Positions 49,901 to 62,097 of a stretch of DNA of 64,000 bases are shown here, piece by piece. The notes under the pieces are model-generated. The model saw only the letters and a list, made by a program, of their open reading frames with translations. It ran no database searches and was not told the DNA's origin. The DNA is from Mactromeris polynyma (Eukaryota > Mollusca > Bivalvia > Venerida > Mactridae): positions 9,133,372 to 9,197,371 of the forward strand of contig JASFXZ010000027.1 in NCBI GenBank assembly GCA_032209605.1, in the 5' to 3' direction. The position numbers were made by a program, and so were the translations under genes. Position 1 is the stretch's first letter. The number at the start of each line of letters is the position of its first letter.

Positions 49901-52900
49901 CATACAGCCTAAAGTATAGATATATTTGAAGCTATATCTTGGTAAAAAATTAAACAGTACAATCATTTTAGTTATTTAAAGACACAAAAATGCTAAACAA
50001 GTAACAACTCAGCAAAAGGAAAACATAGTCCAGGGTTTATTTTGCCTATTTTGGGAAGACGACCCATACCCTTCAGGGGTAGGGGCAGGTAATACAGACT
50101 AAATAAAAACAATGCAGCTACATTTTATTTTGGAAATTTAATGTCTAGAAAAAAAATCTCACTTTTTCATTGGGAATACCTCTGTTTTTAAGGCTTAACC
50201 TTTTATATATAGGGAAAATAAGGGCTCTAGAAATTATTTTCAAAGACACTTGTCCCGGACTAATAGAAATGTATAATTTGACTAAAAAATGTCCGACATA
50301 GGAAGTTAGTTGTCCGAGAATATCAGTGAATTTAGTAACAAATAAACATACACAATAATAGCTCCACAATCTAAAATTAATAATCGCATGTATTGTGTTT
50401 GTGGGATCTTAAGGTTTGACTAACAACTCTTGAACTGAACAATTGCTGATGTTGGTTAACAGACTTGTCCGGGACTAACTACAACTCAACTTTAGGTAGC
50501 CCGATTCAGCATTAGACTAGTCCGGGATGTCAAACTAGTCCTGAGGTCTGTAGATTTTTTAGAGTGCAAAATGAATAATTTTATTGATGCAAAATTCTAC
50601 TTGAACAATAAGGTATATTTCAAGCAAGGATATATTTGAAAACTACTGAACAAGGATTGCATTTGAACAAATTAGCACTTTCATACAATGCATTGTAAAA
50701 GTGTAAAATAATCATGAATTAACAAATTTGTTTAATAAATATTCCATACAGTGAGTGTTTCACAGCTGTATTGACATCATACAAGTGTTACCCACTAAAC
50801 AACCCACTGTAATGGGCTTTGTTCTCTTAATCTATGAATTTGATCAAACACTCAATGTGGTCCCAAGTCCTACTGTCTGAATTCAGTAAACATTACATTT
50901 TTTTACACAGTTTAAAAGTTGCTAAGAAGTATAAGCATAATTTAGATACAATACCTGATCAAGTTACAAAGTATATATTTCACCTGTGTAATATTAATTG
51001 TAACAAAACATTAGAGCTGTCTATAGTCATTGATTCGGCAAAATGCATATCGACAATATCATCATATCAGATCAGAAATAATCAATATATTAAGTTACTT
51101 TACTAGAATGGCAAATACATGCTTGCAGATCATGATTTCATGTATTTTCACTTCTAGTTATGTCTTTTACATGTTTATGTATTATTTTGGTCATCTTATT
51201 TCCTAGCAATTATGAAGTTTATGTGTGTTTATTTTGCATTTAATAAATAAGAAAAATACGAACAAACTTCAGTTATTTTATTTTTCCTTAAACACATTAG
51301 ATAGGTACAGAAGATTTAGACATATATATACCGGGTAGCCTTTAGACAGCGTATCAGCTTCCATTTTTTGTTTTGGGTCAATTTTCTTGGTTTTCCATTC
51401 AGTATTCATCATTTGTATTAAAGTACCGATTTGTAAAAATTTGTATAGATAATTGAATAACTTAAAAATATCTCTACAAAACATTAATTAAAAGTTTTAT
51501 ATTTACAAGTATGTTCAAGTGTTACTACTATAGTCCTACTGATACTATGAGATACCAGTTTGCATAAAATATTTATTAATATTGATTATTCTGTTGAATA
51601 AATGATACACTAATGAGTTTCAGTTTCGTTTGACATGAAGGGGAATGGGGGTGGGACCTATTGAGAGGGAGAATGGTATCTTGAGGGGAAAATAGGGCAA
51701 AATTATGTAATTCAAATTAGAGTTTTGTTTCTATTACCAAACCATGTATTCGTTAATTGTCAGTGGACACAGCTTTTTCTGTCCATTTTGGGAAAAAGAC
51801 CCTGGATTAATTGGGAAAATTTGTGACCTAAAATTTGTCCATTTGGGAAAACTTGAATCGCTTCAACTCCAATTTTGGGAATTTTCATAGTTAAAACTTA
51901 AGAACAGGCTTTCTTATCCAAATTTTATATAAACAAGCATTCTTATCTACATTTCTTATATCAACTGAAAAAAAGACACATAAAATGTGCACAAACTTTT
52001 ATGACACAAGGGACAATAATGGCCAGAGTTATTCAAAGAGCTTTAAGATATACAAGGTTGCTCCAGTAGACGATTTTTCGTAGGTACTTCGGATTTGGAA
52101 AAAAAACATATATTTGGCTTTGGGAATGGGTCAGATAGTCTGACCAACTTGGGAACTATAGAAAAAAAAGGCCTGGTGCGCCAAGATGTACATGAAAGAT
52201 TAGTATAATGAGATATGTGACAGAACTGGTTGGAGTTTTTGGTTTTCTAATAGAGAAAATAAGTAATGCTGCAAGAGGGAGATTTCACACAAAATAAGGG
52301 AAAATATAAACTGTTCATGGAGAAGAATGGATAAGAAATATAAGCTATTACATAAGTTTATAAGTTGATTAATTAATCACTAAAAGAGTTTTATTCCTAC
52401 AATTTTGCTGTTAATTCTCAACTTTTTCCCCAATTTTAAGTTTCGAGTTTAACACACACAAACTAGATAGTTGTTTTTTAATAAAAAACATATGTCTCCC
52501 AGATGGCAATTTGTCAGTAATTGTAATACTGATACAAGATGTTAGAATAAAATATCAAGTAAACAAGAAAGATAGTGTTTGATGAGTTCACCATGCACTG
52601 TATATGTATAAAAACATGAAAGGGCCATAACTCAGTGAAAAATTATCTGAGCGGAACGAAACAATAAGGATACACAACTACACTTGATGCTTTTCAATCC
52701 TGTGAAGTGTGGCTGAAATCCAAACAGCAATATTGGAGATGAAGCGCGGACAAACTTCACCATGCACTGTATATACATGTATAAAAACATCAAAGGGCCA
52801 TAACTCAGTGAAAAATCATCTGAGCGGAAGAAAACAATCAAGATGCAAAAAGACACTTGATGTTGATCAATCCTGTGAAGTGTGGCTGAAATCCAACCAG

Positions 52901-53898
52901 CAATATTGGAGATGAAGTATATGATGTATAAAAACATCGAAGGACCATAACTCAGTGAAAAATCATCCGAGTGGAACAAAAAATGAAGATGCACAACTAC
53001 TTGATGATGATCAATCCATTGAAGTTTGGCTGAAATCCAACCAGCAGTATTCGAGGTAAAGCGCGGACAAGCTAAAAGTGGACGGACCGACAGACAGACA
53101 GAAGCCGTAGGCAAAATAATATGTCTCCCTCAGACATAATTCCCAATTTGAACAGTATGGGTCATATCTTTTAATACAAGTATTGACAAATGTGACAGCA
53201 AGAAAATAAGTACATGATTCTACCATTCAAAGTACAGTTCTGTGACTTACCTGACATAAGTATCTGTCTGATGGTTTTCCTAATCTTTCTAGAACTTCAC
53301 TATCAGCTGGAAATCTGTACACAAACAATGGATTGTAATTATAGTTTGCTCGCATGAAACGCTCACGTTCTGCTTTCTCATTCTCTGGTTTAATGGCAGC
53401 TAAAATTGGCAGTTTCTTTCTACGTTCATGAGCCCCTGGTTGTAAACCTGACGGCAACGTGACTGGTAGTCTACAACCAAAAGAAGATCTTGGCGTACTC
53501 GAGTGACAGGACTGGCAAAGTGATGGCGTTGGCGTCCCAGATTTTGGAAGCTCTGGTAATTTTGTCATAGAAACAAGAGAATGTTCACTCTGAGCTTGCC
53601 TTACTGGTTTATAAATAAACTTAATATTGCAATTACTTTCTGATTTCTCAGCAGTAAATGCTGTATTAGGATGAATTTGTCTTTGTATACCCATGTTTGT
53701 TCTGTCATTGTCTAGAGACACGATGGAAGCCATTGAAACAAACTGTTTTTTGAACTTCAGTTTTTTTCCTTTCTTACGTTTCTTTCCATTTTGTGATTTC
53801 TGTGGACCTCCAGCTGATTGTTGAATATATACAGGAGGTTTGTTTTGTATTGATTTAGTCCTCTTGTCGGACATACCTGGCATCATCATAGAATACAT
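37906..53898 (-). CDS. MATCAP: MATCAP/KIAA0895-type tubulin tyrosine carboxypeptidase
   Basis: Four exons on the minus strand: 53898-53251, 40514-40238, 39268-38963 and 38159-37906. Phases 0, 1 and 1 join exactly to 1,485 bases (494 residues plus TGA). Human family members are similar in length. The family (DUF1704) contains vasohibin-independent metalloproteases that remove the C-terminal Tyr of alpha-tubulin. The first exon encodes a disordered arm with a basic block (GKKRKKGKKLKFKK, residues 38-51), which may help bind microtubules, then the conserved ERERFMRANYNYNPLFVYRF. The zinc motif H306-E307-x3-H311 (HEIGTH) is split by the intron after HEI. A further Glu in NPTEEGL (E341 or E342) is the probable third ligand. 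All catalytic positions are present. The last exon carries GGFCKDQVYLEGALQLL, typical of the family end. The first ATG follows an in-frame TGA. MSDKRTK at residue 9 is another possible start. Whether it equals vertebrate MATCAP1 or MATCAP2 is not resolved. Confidence 0.95.
38466..38570. repeat. Relative of the 36091 element
   Basis: CCACTAGCCAGAAGCCCGGG and GTGCTAGCCCAAATGGGC parallel the interior of the 36091-36450 element. Lies in the last intron of the MATCAP-like gene. Confidence 0.5.
38739..38909 (+). mobile_element. Pogo-like MITE, second family, diverged
   Basis: Starts TACAGTCGCACCTGTTGTAT, ends AAGGTCGACCTGTA. The interior TTGAAATGGGCC and AAACCATGTATT match the copy at 13275-13408. 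In the last MATCAP intron. Confidence 0.65.
39400..39572 (-). mobile_element. tRNA-derived SINE, type A
   Basis: On the minus strand the head has GGTGGAGCGCTGAGCTGCTA and GGTCTGGGTTCAATTCTC, tRNA-like A and B boxes. The tail matches 1195-1284. In an intron of the MATCAP-like gene. Confidence 0.65.
40643..41602 (+). repeat. 51-bp tandem array, about 19 units
   Basis: The unit holds TTGCTTACAGTAGTAGCAG, TTATACTC and a second ACACAGTTATACTC. It equals the neighbouring 37-bp unit plus a 14-base internal duplication of the TTATACTC part. The first few units read GTCACTGCTAACCGTAG; later ones are more uniform. Frames are open on both strands only because 51 is a multiple of three. Confidence 0.9.
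41603..44205 (+). repeat. 37-bp tandem array, about 70 units
   Basis: The unit contains ATACTCAATAATGTTACTGC, then TAACAGTAGAAGAAGTG. Two unit types alternate irregularly: GTTACTGCTAACAG and GTCACTGCTTACAG. The left third has GTAGTAGTAG, the right two thirds GTAGAAGAAG. It is continuous with the 51-bp array. Confidence 0.95.
44210..45150. other. Intronic spacer between the two arrays
   Basis: No gene or bounded repeat seen. A minus-strand frame at 44907-45131 has no domain. Confidence 0.4.
45160..46220 (-). repeat. 15-bp minisatellite, about 70 units
   Basis: Plus-strand unit GCAGGTTTACACTAG, with variants at the third, fifth and last positions. The minus-strand frame 46172-45138 is open for 344 codons and reads VNLPS/VNLSS repeats. 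The plus strand is open too (RFTLG), so openness alone is not evidence of coding. Confidence 0.9.
46230..47040. other. Intronic stretch without recognisable feature
   Basis: No exon, domain or repeat border seen. Confidence 0.4.
47048..47271 (+). mobile_element. AAGACCACC MITE with internal expansion
   Basis: Starts TACAGTAAAACCTGACTAAC, ends TTGTTGAGGTTTTACTGTA. The right half carries about three tandem copies of GGTCTCAATGGTGGACCAA, which lengthens the element. In the MATCAP intron. Confidence 0.8.
47290..48500. other. Intronic stretch without recognisable feature
   Basis: No exon or repeat border seen. Confidence 0.4.
48525..49400 (+). pseudogene. Decayed LINE 3' end
   Basis: A frame from 48530 reads VYGELGRTNLLIRR and later MLLSDLEVHPECNSWAKSVK. 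After a frameshift near 48860 it reads FRKSLTHFTVSSHRLEIEAG, and after a TGA, DRKCQLCNEIENEFHFLFEC. The last part has the CxxC...HxxxxC finger at the end of a retrotransposon polyprotein family that I recall as common in bivalves. Stops and shifts show it is dead. The 3' tail runs to about 49400. Confidence 0.75.
49410..52560. other. Intronic stretch, decayed elements
   Basis: No coding exon seen. At 50220-50570 a decayed hAT-like piece has AGGGCTCTAGAAATTATTTT, TGTCCCGGACTAATAG and, inverted, GACTAGTCCGGGATGTC. Near 51780-51880 the words TTGGGAAAA recur several times. Confidence 0.4.
52567..53130 (+). repeat. Tandem GGGCCATAACTCAGTG repeat
   Basis: Three units with a period of about 150-170 bases, each with GGCCATAACTCAGTG (GGACCATAACTCAGTG in the last), a TCATCTGAGCGGA-like word, TTGATG..GATCAATCC, TGAAGTGTGGCTGAAATCCA and AATATTGGAG. 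The last ends in GGACGGACCGACAGACAGAC. Related to the repeats at 20676, 23838 and 36490. Confidence 0.75.
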
Positions 53899-56800
53899 AG
53901 CAAACTCATTTGCAATAAAATAATAGACAGTTCAGTGCAGCACAGTCTTAACTGTTATTTGTCATTGAGATTAAGTCATTTAATTCAGCGAAGCAAAATC
54001 ACACTTTCCCCCAGCAATCATTGCTGACTGTGACATATATGTATACAAGCTTCACAGTTGCAATTCCAGTAGATCATTACTCATTAGATCTATTTACCAG
54101 AATGATGAAATGTTGATTAAGATTCTAATTAAGATTCAGTCTCAATATTGCCACAAACAGAGAGTCCAGAAAAAAAATTAAATTCGTGGTTGAAAAACTA
54201 ACATCACTGATTGAGCAGACGTGTAAACACGTTGCGTGTGTCATTAGGTCTGTCCGTACACTACTCCACTAGCCTAGTAGTTGACATCGCACTGTCAATT
54301 TTTGTTATCCATGTTCAATAAGTTTACCTATCGATTTCTTGAATTAGCTATCAATAACAAATAACAATATATTAAATTACATTAGATACACTTTGTCACA
54401 GTTCAAAACACGTAAATCCAGTAAATGACAAATTACCAGTAATTTGTAAACTGTCAAGTAAATCGAGGATTTTTTATCGCGACCCTGGCAACTGTCGTGT
54501 ATATCGGGAAAACGGTGCACATTTTTTAATACCTCGTTGATTTAGTCCTAGCATGAGAAAAAAATATCGGCTGGTATTTAGGTCTTTGGCTGAGACCGTG
54601 ACGAAGACACATTTTTAAACCAACTGTACACTCTTGTGTGGAAAAAAAACACTTAAACTCAATTAAATTAATAAATATGTATTGTAATATGAGCTTTTTA
54701 ATAATTAAATGCACAGAAATCATCAAATATAGGTATATTTTTGCATGAATGTAATGTATATTTAATTCCCCGTAATTCTAACAAGTAGACGTTTTGCCTA
54801 GGACATTGACTAGTTGTCTAAATTCAAGACAAAACAAATCTGTGTTCCTTCTCATACATCCCTAGTGACTGTAACAATAATTATTCACCAAATTATTGTA
54901 ACTAATTCAGAACCTGCACATGCATTATATGGATCCACTGAAACATAGTTCAATTAATTCATCAGATTTACATGTATATTTTTTGTAAAATTATGACAAC
55001 CCATTTGGCTTATTGGCTGGGAAAAAGCAAGTCGGCAGTTTTCATTTTGACCAGATAATTACTGTTGTAAAATGGTATTTGTAGCATAATGTAAAAAGAT
55101 GCATCTGCAGGTTCTGAGTATTAAAACTCGGGTTGAGACAACAGCAGGCCGCGATCTCCCAAAGCATCTCAATTTGAGCTAAATCTCGGCTCAAATATTG
55201 TCTCAAATTGTTAAGATTTGCCTCATCTGAGACTAGAGTCAAAAAACGGTATTACACAACGAAAAAAAATCTCTCAATTGTTTTTCAAGAGATTCAAATG
55301 AGATTTCTATTCAAGATGCTTTGAGAAATTGGGGCCAGGTCTTGCCAGTTTAATGACTGATCTAAGAAACAGCCAATCAGATGCTTGAATTTTGAGACTG
55401 GACTCAAAGCTCACAATTCCATGCCCAAACTAGATAGTGATTGAATGTGGCAGCAAGTGTGTCCACCTAAGACAAGAAGGATGTATGTAAAATCACCCGG
55501 GACCTTTTGCTAACAGTGTGTAGGGTTTTTATGCTAAATTTAATGTGGTGTTACTTTGGTTGAATTTTGTACAAATCATTGAATGGAAGCTTAGTTGCAG
55601 GTCATTTAATCTCACGCAGCAAGCCTTCATTGTACATAGACTATTCTCATTATATTTATCAACATGTGTTGACAATGTACAATGCCAAAAATTGTTTCTT
55701 CAATCAGTCAAGTATTTCTGTGCATGCACATGTTACTGTTCATATAAAGCTGGTCACATGATGGAGAGACAAGAAAAGTATTCAGTATCTTATACAAGCA
55801 AGCCATCATATTGTACACGATTCCTCACACCGTGTCTAAGGTGTGCTAACCTGGACCCTCAGTGGAAGACACCCATCAAATGAACAGACAAATAAGAACA
55901 GAAAATCTTGTTTTCATCATTTATTAAGTCTATGTCAAACATTTTTTATTGAAATTGTCAAAAGGTAAATAGGAATGGATGAAATAATTGAACACAATAG
56001 ATGCAAAATTATAATGGATAACCAAACTGGTGATATCATGCAGTAGACGATAAAACAAACTGATGTCAAATATTTTAAAAGATGCATAGTCCTGAACAAA
56101 CACAAAATGTACATGCACACATTTTTTAATTCAAACTTAACAATTGCATGAATGAGGTACATGTATGCAGACGACTTGAGTTTTGCTTTACTTATCATAT
56201 ATAACTGCAACAATAAATCCTTTCATTGTAACAACAGTAAAAATATCCTTGTGAAATGAATACCAATTATCTTAACATTACGAACATGTTCCTTGCAATT
56301 TTGAATTAATGATGACACTACCATACCCAACCCAATCAGTATATACTACAGCATCTTCAATTGTGTAATTGTTTTGTTTCGCTTGTATCATTTACAAATA
56401 TGACAATTACAAACTATTTTAAGGAAACATCACAAAATCTCTGTGGAAAACATATTTCTCCAACAATTCAGTGGTAACAGCACACAGACACAAAAAACAT
56501 CCCAATATGACAATGCATGGGACAAATATCACAATTCATTAAAAACATGCTCATACAGACTTTATCATGGGCCATCTCTTGAATGTGATTAATCAAAAAC
56601 TTTAATTATCCTATCATACACAGCACATTCACAGTATGCCCAAACATGTATCGGACAATCTTCACACATTTTTTTTTCTGTTTTTGTAATTATTACTCTG
56701 TGACATTGGTCAAGGTTCGAGATAAACAGCAGCCATTTGATGCAAACATACATGTTATGTATAGATTATTTTAAACACACATCTCACATCTTGGTATCTA

Positions 56801-57007
56801 TTTCAGTTTTGGCTGTTGTGTGTAAATACAAAAACGAATACTACTTTTTCTGGATATTTTTTTGCCAATAATGTTTTGTTTTTCAGAAGATGACCAAATA
56901 ATGGCTATAAAAACGAAAGAAAGGCCCTGAATTATTTCTTCCTAATTCCATTAACTAGGCACAGGGGAATTGTAAAATCAATTAATTTGACTAAATTCAC
57001 ACAATCA
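53899..57007. other. Gap between MATCAP-like gene and TMEM208
   Basis: About 3.1 kb with no coding region seen. It holds the promoter side of the MATCAP-like gene, one MITE (55147-55336) and the 3' side of TMEM208. Confidence 0.5.
55147..55336. mobile_element. MITE with GGCC..CAAAGCATCT ends
   Basis: Left GGCCGCGATCTCCCAAAGCA then TCT; right AGATGCTTTGAGAAATTG then GGGCC. The 23-base ends are inverted copies with few mismatches. 190 bp. Confidence 0.7.
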
Positions 57008-60000
57008 TCATTGTCTTCTCTTCATTTTTCTGTCCATCTTTTTCTGTTTCTTCTCGTCCACTTCTGGAGCTTCAGCAAAGAACCAAGGAGATAGAATGTT
57101 CACCCAGAGTATGTATATTGCCCGACCAGGTGCCTGAATAAACAATCATCAATTATTCCTTGTGACAAATATTGAACAATGATTTCTGGTATACAGATTT
57201 AACAACAAGGGCATGTACTTGGCATATCAGTGTATAGTGTAGAAGAAATTAAAAATGACTGATCATAAATGTCACATGACTTCTCAGTTTGTGTCTATAC
57301 ATAAATGAATTGGAAAGAAAAATACTTATTGAGTGAATTTCTACAGATACATTCCTAATAAACTGTATGGATGCATTCATTTCAACCCACCAGTTGATCA
57401 GTGCTGTAAGCAATGGATTGATTGTCTACAAAATAACCCAAGGGAGTGAAGTATTGCCTGGATTTATAGACACACTAGTACATAATATAATCGTCCCATT
57501 ATTTCACTTTTCAAACCGACTCAAACCACTTTTACTGACATATCTGCAGACGTTTAAAAGGCGAATAAATTCAAACTGTGCTCATACAAGGTATGGAAGG
57601 TATCAGTTCAATTGAAAAAATAAAATAATGCCATAATTACAAACAATAGGTTAGAGCTAATAGCATACATGATATTTTTTCTTACATTTTATAACTTTAT
57701 CATATTTTTTGTACTTACCACAAGCCAGAACATCCAGAAATAATTTGATAACAATGATAAAGTTTGTACAATAGCTGTCAATAACAATACATCTTTAGCA
57801 TGCCTGAAATATAAAAATTAAATCGAAATCATTGAAATACAATTTTAAGTCAAGAGGAAACTGTACTTCTAGTTCTACTTCCTTACAGATGCTATCTACA
57901 CAGTTTGTCCACATAAGAGCAGCCAAAATATATATCTGTGTTAATTTGTGATGTAATATACAATCTTTTACCAGACCAGATGAATTTTAACTGGACATGT
58001 CAAGCAGTCAGACAATTTTGGAGAACTCCATTTCTATGCGGCTGACTAACACTTCTTATGATTCAACATCAAACTAATGCCTGGTTGTTTAAAATTCTGA
58101 TTGTAGGAAGATAGTTTATGATTGAAACTAATGATATTCAGAACTCTGTGATGACGTATTTCATATCAAGAACACATGAATAAACAAATAATTTTAAAGC
58201 ACAACACACAAAAACAATTTGGTATCTGTTTCATTTTAGTATGTTGTCAATGAACGAAAAAAACTTCTATTTTGGCTTCGTCTTTCGCATGAATTTCCTT
58301 CCACTTTTTCAAATAGACTTGTGGGAAACACTTCACTCAATCTGGGAAAATATGTTTTTCCCTTGAGATAATAATTTAATACTGGTCTTAAAAAAAGGCT
58401 GAAAAAAGCCATAATATATTTGTACAATATTAGAGTTCTCAGTAGCATTGAAACAGGAGTCCATGTTTCTGGAAAAAGTTGCAGTTCTTCAATGCAATTT
58501 CAAAGAAATATTGCCAGAATCAGGAGTCCTAGGGAAAATGGGAGCCCAAGAAGCATAATTAAGAGCCTATGGAGCACCCTGAATATACAGTGTAACCAAC
58601 TTACTCTCCCATTCCAGCCTCCATATTGAGATCAACACCACCACCTGCCATACTGCTCATAAATTTGTAACATCCTCCATATACAATAAGTACAAACACA
58701 GAAAGTACCTGAAGTATACATAGTACATGTATGATGTATATATATCATGTGATAACAATTAATTATTTTACATACATGTAATTTTATTTCTAAGTTAATG
58801 CGTGAATGTACTTTTAGGTATAAATGAATTTCTTTTCCAGTCACTTGTAATTGACAATATACACTGTAATAATAGTGAACTGTACACATTAGTATTTTGT
58901 CAAGAAAATACCATGATTTAAACTTGCCCTAGCAGAAATTTACCTTGAATATTTGGTTTGCTATGCAAAGCAAAATCATACAAACCACTGATTCTCAATT
59001 GAAAACAAAGAGCTCCAGTGTTCACAAAGTATGCATTGACAATACAAGTTTACATGTAAATATAATTTACAATCATCACTGGTACACGAAAGCAGCTGCT
59101 TTATTCTTTAAAGTGGCAAACAGAAGCCATACCAATTTGGTATGATAGAAATTAAATTCAGCACAAATCTGAACCTTTAGACAAGAGTAACATTCAATTG
59201 AACTAAGGTTTAAAAGAGCAAAAGCAACACCACATCTGGAAAGTCAAGTTTGTATACTTACAATATAAAACGTCGTAAATGAGTCACTAAATAATATGAA
59301 CTGAGCTCCAAAGAAAATTGCCTGTAAAAGATAAAACAATGTTAGATTACATTTGAACTATTGGTAGATCATATATTAATACACATATTTGGGGTAACTG
59401 GTTTTGGATGATGCAATCCAAATTGAAACAACATTTACTGTCTGTATCAACAGACATTTGAATCCACTTATATGTAGGGCTGTTGTGGAAAGGAAATTTT
59501 GTATCAATATATATCAACTTTAAAATATTTACAATGACATGCAAAGAATTGTTTAACAAGACTGATGTTACAAATCCGGAATTTTAACTTTATAATATTA
59601 AGTATGTAATGATAGAATTACATGCATTCAACTGTAACTAGATGTAAGGTTTACTATCAAGCATGTGCTGTAATGGCAAAGATTTTGAAAACATAAAACA
59701 AACTAGTAAGGAACGTAAACATGTGTCCGTTTTGTTCAAGAACATGAATTTTTTCGCACTATCAGGGTTCTCTCTCTGTCTTGGGATACAAATGCCTGTG
59801 TCCTCTGTGGAGGGAATTTTCAAGTGATTTTCTTTTTCTGGGATTTTTTTGTTTATTTGATAAAATGGCTGTTTTTTCTCTGCTAAATACTGATACTAGT
59901 GAATAGATTAATGATTGAACTTTTTTAATTATCCATGTCAAACTGTCTGAACTTAAACAAGAATCTACCAAGTTGCTAGTTTGTTGGAATTATGCAAATT

Positions 60001-60849
60001 GCTTTAAAAAAGAAATTGTTTTTATTGTTAAGGGGAGTTGAATTTCTTCCAGACAGGGGGAAAACATACTTTTTCAAGGGGGGGAATGGATAAATCGATA
60101 CATCATTGAAAAGAAGTGCAAATGTTAAGTAGAAGAATTTACTTACATTTACACAAAGAATTATATACATATAAAATGACATTGTCTGCTTGTTCTCCGT
60201 CTCTATCTGCTTCTGGCCTTTAGTACCTTGTTTACCTTTAGGCTGAAATAAAAAGAATGACCAAACATATAGACCATCAACATCCAGTTCACAGGTAGAA
60301 TGTAGTCATTACATAGCCTATTAGTCATAGGGACATACTAACCACACAGATGTATGGTTCTAATGCATATTCACGATGGAGATGCTATAGGTTTTATATT
60401 TTTCTTATGATGTGGATTTTGTAGAAAATTTCCAACATATATTATCACAAAGAGACATATAATTTATAGGTCAATGCAGTTTCAAACAACCCTACATTAT
60501 TAGTTATATTACCAACTGTTTATTAATTCATACCATCAGTCTTCATGATCATATTTTTCAAGGACTTGCCATTTCAAGCAGACAGCTTGCAATTTCCACT
60601 TGCCAGAATTCACTTTCACTTGCCTAGTAAGACCGGACCACAACTTGCCCGTTCAGGCCGTTTGTTTCACGACTCTGATTATGTACTTTGTACAGTATCG
60701 AAACTGTTAGCAGGCGTATGGGCCGTTGCGGTAACATGACAGATGGCAGGACGGGATCATCCAAACAGACGGACCTAAGGAAACTGCATTCTTATTTCAA
60801 GCGTTAGTAAACAGAAGAAGGGTAAATGCTAATATCCTCTTACCGGCAT
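57008..60849 (-). CDS. TMEM208: TMEM208 (SND2), ER membrane protein
   Basis: Six exons on the minus strand: 60849-60844, 60242-60147, 59321-59262, 58708-58605, 57803-57719 and 57133-57008. Total 477 bases, 158 residues plus TGA; all junctions have AG/GT borders and phases 0,0,0,2,0 that close. TMEM208 is the animal counterpart of yeast Snd2 and acts in SRP-independent targeting of proteins to the ER membrane. The start MPPKGKQGTKGQKQI matches the family's basic N-terminus. Hydrophobic segments lie near residues 22-45 and 49-66. Then comes the conserved MSSMAGGGVDLNMEAGMGEH linker, and further hydrophobic stretches near 93-117 and 120-137. APGRAIYILWVNILSPWF is the family signature. The end is charged and Lys-rich. 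The human protein is slightly longer (about 173 residues, from memory). The first coding exon has only six bases, which is why a simple frame scan misses this gene. Confidence 0.96.
60537..60665. repeat. Relative of the 36091 element, inverted
   Basis: GCAGACAGCTTGCAATTTCC and ACTTGCCAGAATTCACTTT match the reverse complement of 36370-36415. It lies in the first intron of TMEM208. Confidence 0.7.
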
Positions 60850-60959
60850 TTTGCACGGGCAGATCAGTACGACCGATATATTCAAAGTAAACCCAAAACA
60901 CTTGCCACCTCACAAAAAGTTGTCGCCGGTGTAGAATTCTCCTTTGTAGAGAGTACTTT

Positions 60960-62000
60960 GAAACGAGAGACAACTCTTTACAAAACGAAATATTGAAAAT
61001 AAATGAAAAGAATCGTAAGTAACCTAAAGTGTATCAAACTAAAGTTTGTCATTAAAAAGACTATTTTTTTTTTTTAAATACGTGAATTAAAAAAGGATTT
61101 TAATAAAAAAGATGCACACATAATTAATAATGATAAAAATGCACATAGATATTTTATTATACACTACCAAGAAAACTTTTCTCTCTACAATGCGGTTTTA
61201 TAACACATCTTAATATTCATTGGGTACAGTCGTATTTTGTGTTTTCGTTTTAGTTGTCTTAATCACGGACCTGTATATAGGTCCGTGTCTTAATAGACAT
61301 ATTTCTCTTAGTTTTTAATTCCATTTCCCTATCACTAATATCTAAGAATTGTTTAATTATTATCACATTATCGAGTTGACCTTACTTTAAATTGCATTAT
61401 TTATTTGAAATTGTAGGGTTATTTCATATTCTTATGTTACTAGTTTAGTTACTGGGAGCAAGGTCAGAATGAGGCTACTTGTTCCTTCGTGCTGGATTAG
61501 TTACAGTGTCTGTTGTTATGTGCGTGATGGTTGGTTGCTTTTAATGATTAGTTACTGCCTTCTTAGTAAATTTATGTATATATGTTGGAAATCAAGGACC
61601 ATATAGCGATTAAGGGTGAGGTTAGCTAGCTGTTAAATCGATTTAAACCCCCAGTGTTTTTGCTGACAGTTCCAAGGCTGTAATTGATTCGCTATATGGT
61701 TGTTGTTTCTGTTTGTGTTTTGAATGTGTTTTGTATTTCCCTTTCACCTGTGCAATTCTGTCACTTTAAATAGTGTTCAGGTTGTTTCCTGCCCAGTTTC
61801 GGCCTATTGCGGCCAGCTGTCTTGACTTGTCCTGTGATATTTTCCATCCATTAATCCCCACTCCCCCTTCCTTCACTGTCCACTTTTATTCTCCTAGTTA
61901 TTCCTTGTAGTCTGCCGGGCCATTCATTGTGCCTCTATTCCTTTGACCTCACCAAGTGCTTTATGTTTTGTGGATTGTTGTTTTCCCGGAGGTCTGCGTG
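60960..62000. other. Non-coding stretch upstream of TMEM208
   Basis: No gene seen. A foldback ACGGACCTGTATATAGGTCCGT lies near 61266. The part from about 61560 reads like one long decayed repeat, with GACCATATAGCG and an inverted CGCTATATGGTT. Confidence 0.4.
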
Positions 62001-62002
62001 GG

Positions 62003-62036
62003 GAGGCACTGTCTTGTGTATGTGGCGTTCCCTGTA
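62003..62036 (+). repeat. Repeat word shared with 63423
   Basis: GAGGCACTGTCTTGTGTATG then TGGCGTTCCCTGTA; the copy at 63423-63456 matches 32 of 34 bases. Similarity extends loosely upstream. Confidence 0.6.
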
Positions 62037-62097
62037 GTTACGTATTCTCTCTCTTTTATGTGTATTTGTTTACACAGATAGCCCGTAATGACTCCAA

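Larger units (their letters stand above)
40515..53250 (-). other. 12.7-kb intron of the MATCAP-like gene
   Basis: The donor (CAG|GTAAGT) follows codon 216 and the acceptor (CTTTCAG) precedes AIHIMQ. Family alignment from memory shows these parts adjacent in the protein, so no coding exon is missing. The intron carries both large tandem arrays, one LINE tail, a MITE and GGGCCATAACTC repeats. Confidence 0.85.

Noticed and set aside
52632..53114. 160-codon frame, minus strand
   Set aside because: It lies wholly in the tandem GGGCCATAACTCAGTG repeat and repeats itself; a known type of spurious frame.
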